60,213 nt of DNA, taken from contig NZ_LGHM01000108.1 in the NCBI RefSeq assembly GCF_001908185.1, positions 1 through 60,213 on the forward strand. Direction: 5' to 3'. The position numbers and the translations under genes are program-made. This document shows, in pieces, positions 1-10,166 of this stretch; position 1 is the stretch's first letter, and every line of letters begins with the position of its first letter. The notes beneath the pieces are model-generated. The model had not been told where the DNA came from. It searched no databases and saw only the letters and a program-made list of their open reading frames with translations. This DNA comes from Bradyrhizobium sp. AS23.2 (GTDB taxonomy: Bacteria > Pseudomonadota > Alphaproteobacteria > Rhizobiales > Xanthobacteraceae).

Positions 1-113
1 CTCCTCTCCAGAACCCCATCAGGCGACGGCCACCGCGCCGATCCCGTACAGAAGCAGGTTCCCGGCGAGTGGATGACGCAAAAAGGGATTGACTAACTCA
101 GGCCCGTTACAGA

Positions 114-196
114 AGCCCGGATGGAGCGCAAGCGTAATCCGGGTTTCTTGCCGAGCATCCAGAGTCCCGGATTTCGCTTCGCGAAATCCGGGCTAC
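114..196. repeat. Dispersed palindromic repeat at the gyrA 3' end, probable terminator
   Basis: The outer arms read AGCCCGGA and TCCGGGCT. Inside lies a perfect 12-bp hairpin (166-177 with 181-192) around a 3-nt loop. It begins 12 bp beyond the gyrA stop codon and could end gyrA transcripts, although no T tract follows on the minus strand. Palindromes of this type are common between genes in Bradyrhizobium and relatives. Positions 1-113 show no gene I can support. Confidence 0.6.
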
Positions 197-208
197 GGGT
201 GCGACAGA

Positions 209-2941
209 TTACTCCCCATTCGCTCCGTTCCCGCTCTCGGCCTCTTCCGTGATGTGCTCGACCGAGACGACGTGCTCGTCCTCGGCGGTGTCGAACACGA
301 TCACGCCCTGGGTCGAGCGGCCGGCGACGCGGATACCCTCGACCGGGCAGCGGATCAGCTGGCCCTTGTCGGTGACCAGCATGATCTGGTCGGCGTCTTC
401 CACCGGGAATGAGGCCACCAGATTGCCGTTGCGGTTGTTGACGCTCATGGCGACGATGCCTTTGCCGCCGCGGCCCGTGGTGCGGTACTCGTAGGACGAG
501 GTCCGCTTGCCGTAGCCGTTGACGGAGACGGTGAGCACGACCTGCTCCTGCGCCGACATCTCGACATAGCGCTCCTGCGCGAGCTGGAAGCTGCCGGAGG
601 TCTCCTCGGCCTCGGCATCCACGGCCGCCTCGTCAGCCGCGGCTTCGCCGGCCACCGCGCGGCGCATCTTCAGGTACGCCGAGCGTTCGTCCGAGGTGGT
701 CTCGACGTGGCGCAGGATCGCCAGCGAAATCACCTTGTCGCCCTCGCCAAGCGCAATGCCGCGCACACCCATCGAGGTACGCCCGGTGAACACGCGCACA
801 TCGGTGACGGGGAAGCGGATGCACTGACCGCCGGCGCCGGTCAGCAGCACGTCGTCGCGTTCGGTGCAGATTTGCACGTCGACGATCGATTCATTGTCGT
901 CGAGCTTCATCGCAATGATGCCGGAGCGGCGGACGTCGACGAAGTCGGACAGCTTGTTGCGCCGGACGTTGCCGCCCGTGGTCGCGAACATCACGTCGAG
1001 CTGGCCCCAGGTCGATTCGTCCTCCGGCAGCGGCATGATGGTGGTGATGCGCTCACCCTGCTCCAGCGGCAGGATGTTGATCAGCGCCTTGCCGCGCGCG
1101 TTCGGCGCGGCCATCGGCAGGCGCCAGACCTTCTCCTTGTAGACCTGGCCGCGCGAGGAGAAGAACAGCACCGGCGTGTGCGTGGAGGCGACGAACAGCC
1201 GGCTGACGAAATCCTCGTCGCGCGTCTGCATGCCGGAGCGGCCCTTACCGCCGCGGCGCTGCGCCCGGTAGGCCGACAGCGGCACGCGCTTGACGTAGCC
1301 GGCGTGGGAGACGGTGACGACCATGTCCTCGCGCTGGATCAGGTCCTCGTCCTCGACCTCGCCTTCCTGCTCCATGATCACGGTGCGGCGCGGGGTGGCG
1401 AATTCCGCCTTCACCTCGGCAAGCTCGGTCTTGATGATGCCCAGCACGCGGTCGCGCGAGCGCAGGATGTCGAGATAATCGGCGATCTCGCCGGCGAGCT
1501 TGTCGAGCTCGTCGCGGATCTCGTCACGGCCGAGCGCGGTGAGGCGCTGCAAGCGCAGGTCGAGAATGGCCCTCGCCTGTTCCAGCGACAGCCGGATCGT
1601 GCCGTCCTCGCTGATGCGGTGGCGCGGGTCGTCGATCAACGCGAGCATGTCCTCCACATCCCGGGCCGGCCAGTCGCGCGACATCAGGGTGTCGCGGGCA
1701 GTGGTCGGGTCGGGCGAGGTCCGGATCACGCGGATCATCTCGTCGATATTGGCGACCGCGATCGCCAGACCAACCAGGATATGGGCGCGATCGCGCGCCT
1801 TGGCGAGCAGGAACTTGGTACGCCGCGTGACGACCCGCTCACGGAAGTCGACGAAGATGGCCAGCAGGTCCTTCAGATGCATGATCCGCGGACGGCCGCT
1901 GTCGAGCGCCACCATGTTGACGCCGAAGCTCGTCTGCAGCGGCGTGAATCTGTACAGCTGATTCAGCACTACATCCGGCACGGCGTCGCGTTTCAATTCG
2001 ATAACGACACGGTAGCCTTCGCGGTCCGATTCATCGCGCAGGTCACCGATGCCCTCGATCTTCTTTTCCTTGACCAGCTCGGCGATGCGCTCGACCATCG
2101 TCGCCTTGTTCACCTGGTAGGGGATCTCGGTGATGATGAGCGCCTCGCGCTCCTTGCGGATGGTCTCGATCGCGACCTTGCCGCGCATGACGATCGAGCC
2201 GCGGCCGAGGTGATAGGCGGCTCGGATGCCCTGCCGTCCGAGAATGACGCCGCCGGTCGGGAAATCCGGTCCCGGCACGATGTTGTTGAGCTCGTCGATG
2301 GTGAGCGCAGGGTTGTCGATCAACGCGACGCAGGCGTCGATGACCTCGCCGAGATTGTGCGGCGGGATGTTGGTCGCCATACCGACCGCGATGCCGCCCG
2401 CACCGTTGACGAGAAGGTTCGGGAACTTGGCCGGCAAGACCGAGGGTTCGGTCTCGTTGTTGTCGTAGTTCGGCTGGAAGTCGACCGTGTCCTTGTCGAT
2501 ATCGGCCAGCAGAGCCAGCGCCGCCTTCGTCAGCCGCGCTTCGGTATACCGATAGGCGGCCGGGGGATCGCCGTCGACCGAGCCGAAATTGCCCTGGCCG
2601 TCGATGAGCGGCACGCGCATGGAGAAGTCCTGCGCCATCCGAACCATGGCGTCGTAGATCGACTGGTCGCCATGGGGATGATATTTACCGATCACGTCAC
2701 CGACCACGCGCGCCGACTTGACGTACTTCTTGTCAGGCGTGTGCCCCTGCTCGTTCATCGAGTACAGGATGCGGCGATGCACCGGCTTCAACCCGTCGCG
2801 CGCATCGGGCAGCGCACGCGCCACGATCACGCTCATGGCGTAATCGAGGTAAGACTTCTTCATCTCCTCGTAGATGGAAACGGGGCGAATGTCCGAGGGT
2901 TGCGCCGGCTGGTCGCCGGGCTTGTTGTCGTCGTCAGCCAA
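209..2941 (-). CDS. gyrA: DNA gyrase subunit A
   Basis: GyrA is the DNA-breaking and rejoining subunit of gyrase. With GyrB it introduces negative supercoils using ATP. The 910-residue product has the usual length. The winged-helix breakage domain carries the catalytic tyrosine in RYTEARL (about residue 132), and the quinolone-determining region reads HPHGDQSIYDAMV (residues 88-100). The C-terminal beta-pinwheel contains a GyrA box, QRRGGKG, needed for DNA wrapping. An acidic insertion rich in Ala, Glu and Asp lies near residue 760. The residue equivalent to E. coli Ser83 is Gln93, while the equivalent of Asp87 is kept. The gene is monocistronic by its spacing to both neighbours. Identification is near certain. 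Confidence 0.98.
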   Translation of the reverse strand: MADDDNKPGDQPAQPSDIRPVSIYEEMKKSYLDYAMSVIVARALPDARDGLKPVHRRILYSMNEQGHTPDKKYVKSARVVGDVIGKYHPHGDQSIYDAMVRMAQDFSMRVPLIDGQGNFGSVDGDPPAAYRYTEARLTKAALALLADIDKDTVDFQPNYDNNETEPSVLPAKFPNLLVNGAGGIAVGMATNIPPHNLGEVIDACVALIDNPALTIDELNNIVPGPDFPTGGVILGRQGIRAAYHLGRGSIVMRGKVAIETIRKEREALIITEIPYQVNKATMVERIAELVKEKKIEGIGDLRDESDREGYRVVIELKRDAVPDVVLNQLYRFTPLQTSFGVNMVALDSGRPRIMHLKDLLAIFVDFRERVVTRRTKFLLAKARDRAHILVGLAIAVANIDEMIRVIRTSPDPTTARDTLMSRDWPARDVEDMLALIDDPRHRISEDGTIRLSLEQARAILDLRLQRLTALGRDEIRDELDKLAGEIADYLDILRSRDRVLGIIKTELAEVKAEFATPRRTVIMEQEGEVEDEDLIQREDMVVTVSHAGYVKRVPLSAYRAQRRGGKGRSGMQTRDEDFVSRLFVASTHTPVLFFSSRGQVYKEKVWRLPMAAPNARGKALINILPLEQGERITTIMPLPEDESTWGQLDVMFATTGGNVRRNKLSDFVDVRRSGIIAMKLDDNESIVDVQICTERDDVLLTGAGGQCIRFPVTDVRVFTGRTSMGVRGIALGEGDKVISLAILRHVETTSDERSAYLKMRRAVAGEAAADEAAVDAEAEETSGSFQLAQERYVEMSAQEQVVLTVSVNGYGKRTSSYEYRTTGRGGKGIVAMSVNNRNGNLVASFPVEDADQIMLVTDKGQLIRCPVEGIRVAGRSTQGVIVFDTAEDEHVVSVEHITEEAESGNGANGE

Positions 2942-3110
2942 GGGGAAATCCGGTGAGGTTTTATCTGGGAATCATATAGCGCATCGGGGCCCTGATAACC
3001 ACCCTTGCAAGGGTCCCCAGAGGCGCTTTTTCCGACTGTTTTTCCAGAGACTTACGCTCCTCCCGCCACCACCGGAAGCACGCTCGAAACAGCTTGCTGC
3101 AAACCGCCCG

Positions 3111-3509
3111 TCAGACCCCGAAAATCACCCGGTGCATGATCCGCCCAGGCACCAGCGTGAACAGCCCCGCCACCACCAACGCGCCGGTGAACAGCAGGAT
3201 CATCATGCGCCGGTGATCGGCCACGCGATGGGTGTGCGCCCGCCACACAGCAAACGGCAGCACCACCAGCGTGAAAATCGACAACAGGTGGATCGGACTG
3301 AACGGCCCAACCAGGCGGATGGCGTGGATCCAGAACGAGGATGCGGCCACCACAGTCATCAGCACCACCCAGATCCACCCGATCGTCCGATGGGGCAGCG
3401 TGCCCTTGGGCGCCGCGAACTGCACCAGACCAAGCGCAAAGGCGGTCATCGCCGCGAAGGCGTGCAGCGGAATGGCCGGGGCAGCCTCGAGCAGCGGCGA
3501 GAGGCTCAT
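3111..3509 (-). CDS. DUF2306 family small membrane protein
   Basis: This 132-residue protein has four predicted hydrophobic helices: about residues 13-33, 43-65, 74-92 and 104-122. The histidine-bearing loops TLPHRTIGWIW and HRVADHRRMMILL are typical of DUF2306 (YozB-like) membrane proteins, whose function is unknown. The ATG at 3509 follows a good GGAGG ribosome site. Just upstream is a large, AT-rich inverted repeat (3544-3580) that looks like an operator, so the gene is probably controlled by a dedicated repressor or activator. No regulator gene lies beside it. Family assignment rests on resemblance only. Confidence 0.75.
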   Translation of the reverse strand: MSLSPLLEAAPAIPLHAFAAMTAFALGLVQFAAPKGTLPHRTIGWIWVVLMTVVAASSFWIHAIRLVGPFSPIHLLSIFTLVVLPFAVWRAHTHRVADHRRMMILLFTGALVVAGLFTLVPGRIMHRVIFGV

Positions 3510-3833
3510 GAGGAGCGTCCTCCGGGTCAGCCGGAGCCTCCCATGTGAATAGAATTAACATTAAGTTAATACCATTCACATCGCACGTCGTCAAACGCTC
3601 GTGCGGGCACGAGGCAAGCACGGGAAAGCCGAGCTTTGCCCGCCAATTGGCAAGAAATCCTGTTGTCTTACGCGACCAAGCCAATCCGACGGACGAGCGC
3701 CCTCCGAGCCGGCCCTATGAACGGTAAGGACCAGAAGACTGTTCAGTCGCTGACTTCGCCCTGGAATCCGCCGAGGCGCCGTGCGCTTTGTCCCGTCAGT
3801 GTTTCTGCCCCCCGTTCAGCGCACAGGACGGCC
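3510..3833. other. 324-bp intergenic region upstream of the DUF2306 gene
   Basis: This gap contains the palindromic operator candidate at 3544-3580 and an AT-rich promoter-like stretch beside it. I see no convincing coding sequence, and the short open frames here have no recognisable product. The remainder, about 3600-3833, shows no clear structure. Confidence 0.5.
3544..3580. promoter_or_regulatory. 37-bp near-perfect dyad, candidate operator for the DUF2306 gene
   Basis: The left arm TGTGAATAGAATTAAC and the right arm GTTAATACCATTCACA are reverse complements at 14 of 16 positions, separated by ATTAA. The dyad centre is about 53 bp upstream of the start codon at 3509, where a promoter would be expected. 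It is strikingly AT-rich against its surroundings. Two nested half-site pairs (TGTGAAT/ATTCACA and ATTAAC/GTTAAT) suggest a dimer or tetramer of a helix-turn-helix regulator. The regulator is unknown. Confidence 0.6.
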
Positions 3834-4037
3834 TTACCCGCAACAATCGCTCGTCTGCTGTACCGGCGGACACGGCACCGTGCCGTAGGAGCAGAACACG
3901 CAGCAATCCCCGGCCTTGGGCTTGAGCCGGACTCCGCACCCGGCACAATCGTAGAAGAACTGGCAAGCATCGGTCGGCATGGTCTCAGTCGCTCGGTGCC
4001 CGCAGCATGGACAGGTCAGGGTCGATTGAAGCTGCAT
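3834..4037 (-). CDS. Small cysteine-rich GDCCVxC-motif protein
   Basis: This 67-residue protein contains 12 cysteines: CPCC at residues 9-12, C25, CAGC at 31-34, GDCCVFC at 43-49, C56 and a C-terminal CC pair. The GDCCVFCSYG block followed by PCPP is the signature of a family of small putative metal-binding or redox proteins. As I recall, some members have selenocysteine in place of a cysteine and some lie near mercury-resistance genes. No mer gene is visible here, and it stands alone just downstream of ssb on the same strand (88-bp gap). A role in zinc or thiol-metal binding is inference. Confidence 0.75.
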   Translation of the reverse strand: MQLQSTLTCPCCGHRATETMPTDACQFFYDCAGCGVRLKPKAGDCCVFCSYGTVPCPPVQQTSDCCG

Positions 4038-4125
4038 CAGCGCGATGTCCCGATTATTTTGGAAAGCGGACGCGCAGCTACCGAGCCAATGAATGCCGTC
4101 GCGGCCGCTTCAGGCGCTCCCCGAT

Positions 4126-4623
4126 TTAGAACGGAATATCGTCGTCCATGTCGTTGTTGCGGCCACCGCCGCCGGCGGCAACGGGACGGCGCGGTGCGCT
4201 GCCGACGGGACCTGAGGAGCCGAAATCGCCGCCCGACTCGTCGCCGAAGCTGCCACCTCCCCCGCCACCGCCACGGCCGTCGAGCATCGTCAGCGTGGAG
4301 TTGAAGCCCTGGAGCACGACCTCGGTGGAGTACTTCTCCGCGCCGCTCTGGTCGGTCCATTTGCGGGTCTGCAGCGCACCCTCGATGTAAACCTTGGCGC
4401 CCTTCTTCAGGTACTGTTCGGCGACCTTGCAGAGCCCTTCATTGAAGATCACGACGCGATGCCACTCGGTCTTTTCCTTGCGCTCGCCGGTGGCCTTGTC
4501 GCGCCACGTCTCCGAGGTGGCGATGGAAAGGTTGGCGATCGGCCGCCCGTCCTGGGTGCGGCGGATTTCAGGATCCTTGCCGAGATTTCCAACCAGAATG
4601 ACCTTGTTGACGCTTCCCGCCAT
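4126..4623 (-). CDS. ssb: Single-stranded DNA-binding protein SSB
   Basis: SSB coats single-stranded DNA and recruits repair and replication enzymes. From the ATG at 4623 (MAGSVNKVILVGNLG) the product is 165 residues. An OB fold occupies roughly residues 1-110, followed by a glycine-rich linker with a run of Gly and the acidic interaction tip DMDDDIPF. An upstream ATG in frame at 4746 would add 41 residues with no SSB homology and is rejected. Two GTTC-N7-GTTC type LexA boxes lie upstream (4782-4796 and 4856-4870), so SOS control is likely, as in other bacteria where ssb sits near uvrA. Confidence 0.97.
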   Translation of the reverse strand: MAGSVNKVILVGNLGKDPEIRRTQDGRPIANLSIATSETWRDKATGERKEKTEWHRVVIFNEGLCKVAEQYLKKGAKVYIEGALQTRKWTDQSGAEKYSTEVVLQGFNSTLTMLDGRGGGGGGGSFGDESGGDFGSSGPVGSAPRRPVAAGGGGRNNDMDDDIPF

Positions 4624-4781
4624 CGCCGCTCTCCACTCCAAATGCCACTGAATTTCAAAGGGCCGAGCCCGCTCTCCGCGATGCTCTGCGACCTGTGCTG
4701 AGGCGACCCTATACGCTTGCGCGCACCGATCAGCCCATTGCCCCACAGGTTATCCCCACATATAGCACCGCCCAGCGGAGT

Positions 4782-4796
4782 GTTCCAGATTTGTTC
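4782..4796. promoter_or_regulatory. LexA (SOS) box upstream of ssb
   Basis: GTTC at 4782-4785 and GTTC at 4793-4796 are separated by exactly seven bases, matching the alphaproteobacterial LexA recognition site GTTC-N7-GTTC. The box lies about 160 bp upstream of the chosen ssb start. Confidence 0.75.
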
Positions 4797-4855
4797 TCAT
4801 TAAGGAAGCCCCCGAAAATGGGAACCTGAGACCGTCCAATCTGCAACAAAATGCG

Positions 4856-4870
4856 GAACCCGAATGGAAC
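4856..4870. promoter_or_regulatory. Second LexA (SOS) box between ssb and the omp gene
   Basis: GAAC at 4856-4859 and GAAC at 4867-4870 are separated by seven bases, so the opposite strand reads GTTC-N7-GTTC. Together with the box at 4782 it makes a two-site arrangement in the ssb upstream region. It might also affect the divergent omp promoter. Confidence 0.65.
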
Positions 4871-5075
4871 TTTTTTGGGTTCCCGCAAACGAGAGAAACC
4901 GCTTAACATTCATCAAGTTACGCGCACTTCAATCGGCTCGTGACTGTTGCATTTGGGCGACGGACTCTACCCCCAGCTTAGGCTACGATCGCCTCGGAAT
5001 TGAGTTCATATGGGCGTCGCGCCTGATCAGCCGCTTCGGGGACCTCAAGAAGCGGACGAAACTGGGGAGACTGCA

Positions 5076-5849
5076 ATGAATAAGATTTTGTTTGGTGCAA
5101 TCGGGGCCGCGGCGTTGATCCTGTCGGCTCCCGCAAGCGCGGCGGATCTCGCTGCGCGTCCCTATACCAAGGCTCCGCCACCGGTGGTCGCCACCATCTA
5201 CGACTGGAGCGGCTTCTACATCGGCATCAACGGTGGCGGCGGCTCCATGCACTCGTGCTGGGACTTCATTGACCCCGTGACGGGCTTTGCGACGCGCGAA
5301 GGCTGCCACAACGCGACCGGCGGCACCGTCGGTGGTCAGATCGGCTATCGCTGGCAGTCGAGTCAGTGGGTGTTCGGCGTCGAAGGCCAGGGCAACTGGG
5401 CCGACTTCTCGGGCGACTTTGTCAGCTCGTTTGTTATCAACCCCCTCAACGGTGCGCTTGTCACCAACCGTTCGCGCATGGATGCGTTTGGCCTGATCAC
5501 TGGCCAAGTCGGCTACGCCTGGAACAACGTTCTGTTCTACGTGAAGGGCGGCGCTGCTGTGGTCAACACCAAATTCGACGTCTTCGACACTCCGACTGGC
5601 ATCCTGCTCTCCTCGGCCGCCAGCAGCACCCGTTGGGGCGGTACGGTTGGTGCCGGTCTGGAAGTCGGCTTTGCTCCGAACTGGTCGGTCGGCGTTGAGT
5701 ACGACCACATCTTCCTCGGTAACCGGAACCGCGACTTCTTCACGCCCGCCGGTGTCTTTGACGGCACCGATCGCATCAGCCAAAATGTCGACATGGGGCT
5801 TGTCCGCGTGAACTATCGCTGGGGTGGCCCGGCGATCGCGAAGTACTAA
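5076..5849 (+). CDS. Outer-membrane beta-barrel protein, Omp31-like
   Basis: This 257-residue protein has a 22-residue signal peptide ending in APASA before ADLAARPYTKAPPP, a linker typical of rhizobial Omp31/RopB-like proteins. Alternating aromatic strands follow (YDWSGFYIGINGGGG, GGQIGYRW), and the last residues VRVNYRWGGPAIAKY end in an aromatic residue, as barrel assembly requires. The ATG at 5076 follows GGGGAGA at good spacing, whereas the longer frame starting at 5010 lacks a ribosome site and would bury the signal peptide. The next gene is a paralogue. Likely an abundant structural or porin-like protein of the outer membrane. Confidence 0.9.
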   Translation: MNKILFGAIGAAALILSAPASAADLAARPYTKAPPPVVATIYDWSGFYIGINGGGGSMHSCWDFIDPVTGFATREGCHNATGGTVGGQIGYRWQSSQWVFGVEGQGNWADFSGDFVSSFVINPLNGALVTNRSRMDAFGLITGQVGYAWNNVLFYVKGGAAVVNTKFDVFDTPTGILLSSAASSTRWGGTVGAGLEVGFAPNWSVGVEYDHIFLGNRNRDFFTPAGVFDGTDRISQNVDMGLVRVNYRWGGPAIAKY

Positions 5850-5875
5850 TATCTCTCTGATATTGTTTGGAGATC

Positions 5876-5902
5876 AAAGGCCGGCCTCGCGCCGGCCTTT
5901 TT
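5876..5902 (+). terminator. Rho-independent terminator after the first omp gene
   Basis: A perfect 10-bp stem, AAAGGCCGGC (5876-5885) with GCCGGCCTTT (5891-5900), encloses a 5-nt loop and ends in a short T run. It lies 27 bp after the stop codon. Confidence 0.85.
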
Positions 5903-6086
5903 GCTAGGCGCGGCACCCTGCGACAATCTGTCAGCAATTGTGACGTTTTGCGACTGTTGTGGCTTTTGAGAGACACAACTTGCGGCTTTGCTGGTGTAAG
6001 CACGACATCAGTTGGACCACAGCGTCCGCTGCCCTTCCGACGCACGGAAGGCAAAAATAGAAACTGGGACTGGGATTAAGTTGAAA

Positions 6087-6755
6087 ATGAAGAAGGTTTT
6101 GTTGGCTTCGGCCTGTTTGTTCGCCCTCACCGGCGCCGCTTCGGCTGCCGATCTGGCGGCTCGCCCCTACACCAAGGCTCCGGTGGCTGTCGCCTCGGTC
6201 TACAACTGGACCGGCTTCTACCTGGGTATCGTCGGCGGCGGCGCTTGGCAGAGCGACTCCGATATCAAGATGAAGGGCGGCTTCGTCGGCGGCACCGCCG
6301 GCTACAACTGGCAGACCGGCAACGTCGTGTTCGGCCTCGAAGCTGATGGCGCCTGGGCTGACGTCAGCGCCTCAGTGAGCGACGGCACCGACTCGCTGAC
6401 CTCGAAGACCGATGCGATGGGCACCGTGCGCGGCCGCATCGGCTACGCCGTCAACAACGTCCTGTTCTACGGCACCGGCGGCTACGCCTGGATCGACAAC
6501 AAGGTCACCGTCTCCGAAGCCGGCCTGTCGGTGTCGGACAGCAAGTTCCACTCCGGCTGGACCGTCGGCGCGGGCGTCGAAGCGTTCATCGCGCCGCAGT
6601 GGTCGGTCAAGGGCGAGTACCTGTATCGCAGCCTCGGCGGCGAGACGTACTTCTCTGGCGTCGGCGTTCCCGTGAACTCGGGCACGGCCAACTTCCACAC
6701 CGTGCAGGTCGGCGTGAACTATCACTTCGGGGCCCCGGTGGTCGCGAAGTACTAA
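6087..6755 (+). CDS. Outer-membrane beta-barrel protein, Omp31-like (paralogue)
   Basis: This 222-residue barrel protein is a tandem paralogue of the preceding gene. It has a 20-residue signal peptide ending GAASA and then the same ADLAARPYTKAP linker. Strands such as YNWTGFYLGIVGGGAW and GGFVGGTAGYNW follow, and the C-terminus VGVNYHFGAPVVAKY closely matches its neighbour. The ATG at 6087 begins the signal peptide. A longer frame from 6012 adds non-homologous residues and is rejected. It has its own terminator and an upstream gap of 237 bp, so it is probably transcribed separately. Confidence 0.9.
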   Translation: MKKVLLASACLFALTGAASAADLAARPYTKAPVAVASVYNWTGFYLGIVGGGAWQSDSDIKMKGGFVGGTAGYNWQTGNVVFGLEADGAWADVSASVSDGTDSLTSKTDAMGTVRGRIGYAVNNVLFYGTGGYAWIDNKVTVSEAGLSVSDSKFHSGWTVGAGVEAFIAPQWSVKGEYLYRSLGGETYFSGVGVPVNSGTANFHTVQVGVNYHFGAPVVAKY

Positions 6756-6788
6756 GCTTCGCCCCAACGCCAACGCCATCGCGTTACG

Positions 6789-6820
6789 AAAGGCCGGCCT
6801 TGCGCCGGCCTTTTTGTTTT
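6789..6820 (+). terminator. Rho-independent terminator after the second omp gene
   Basis: The same 10-bp stem as after the first omp gene, AAAGGCCGGC (6789-6798) with GCCGGCCTTT (6804-6813), runs into a T-rich tail ending at about 6820. Confidence 0.9.
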
Positions 6821-6846
6821 CGCGCGACGGCCTTCAAACGCGCACG

Positions 6847-6871
6847 AAGGGCCGGCCTCGCGCCGGCCTTT
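6847..6871 (+). terminator. Third copy of the omp terminator hairpin
   Basis: A hairpin with arms GGCCGGC and GCCGGCC and the same CTCGC loop as the first omp terminator. It lies 34 bp beyond the second terminator and its tail has few T residues. It may be a back-up terminator or a duplication remnant. Confidence 0.5.
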
Positions 6872-6962
6872 CGCCTGTTCCGGATGAGCCGCTACTGCCA
6901 GTTGCCGCCAGCGCGCCAACAATCCGTTGACGATTCGCAAGTCGCACTGGAAATCCGTCCTC

Positions 6963-6977
6963 GTTCTTCCTACGTTC
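6963..6977. promoter_or_regulatory. LexA (SOS) box upstream of uvrA
   Basis: GTTC at 6963-6966 and GTTC at 6974-6977 are separated by seven bases, an exact GTTC-N7-GTTC site about 100 bp before the chosen uvrA start at 7077. This supports damage-inducible uvrA, as in other alphaproteobacteria. Confidence 0.8.
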
Positions 6978-7076
6978 GCGGACATACCCAACGGCGCCGA
7001 TCCCGGTTCCGGGCGATGCGCGCCTTCAACACTGGCGCGATCGCGCGCCGTTGGGATTTCCTTGAGGACCACCGGG

Positions 7077-10058
<2,982 letters not shown>

Positions 10059-10166
10059 ATAACCGGAGCCCCCGATACGGTGAGCGCCCTTTCTTCTTGA
10101 AGTTGTAGCGCTGGTCGTTACTCTTTCAGCTCAGCCATGACAGCGCGAGCTGAGGAGTGAGGACTC

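Larger units (their letters stand above)
4624..5075. other. 452-bp divergent intergenic region between ssb and an omp gene
   Basis: The region holds the promoters of ssb (minus strand) and of the outer-membrane protein gene (plus strand). It contains two LexA-type boxes about 75 bp apart. The ribosome site GGGGAGA before 5076 serves the omp gene. No further gene is supported. Confidence 0.6.
6756..7076. other. 321-bp intergenic region between the omp gene and uvrA
   Basis: The first part holds two near-identical terminator hairpins. The second part holds a LexA box at 6963-6977 and the uvrA promoter region. No gene is supported. Confidence 0.6.

Noticed and set aside
1..105. Possible 3' end of a minus-strand membrane protein (hydrophobic frame ending at about position 22)
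   Set aside because: No start codon can be found before the gyrA-linked repeat, so only a remnant could be present. The evidence is too thin to annotate.
707..2956. A long open frame of about 749 codons on the plus strand, antisense to gyrA
   Set aside because: It mirrors a certain gene in a GC-rich genome, where opposite-strand frames stay open by codon bias. Its predicted product is rich in Arg, Asp and His and matches no family.
3052..3684. A 210-codon minus-strand frame overlapping the DUF2306 gene
   Set aside because: It runs through the DUF2306 gene in another frame and through the operator; it has no helices or homology, whereas the shorter frame has a good ribosome site and family features.
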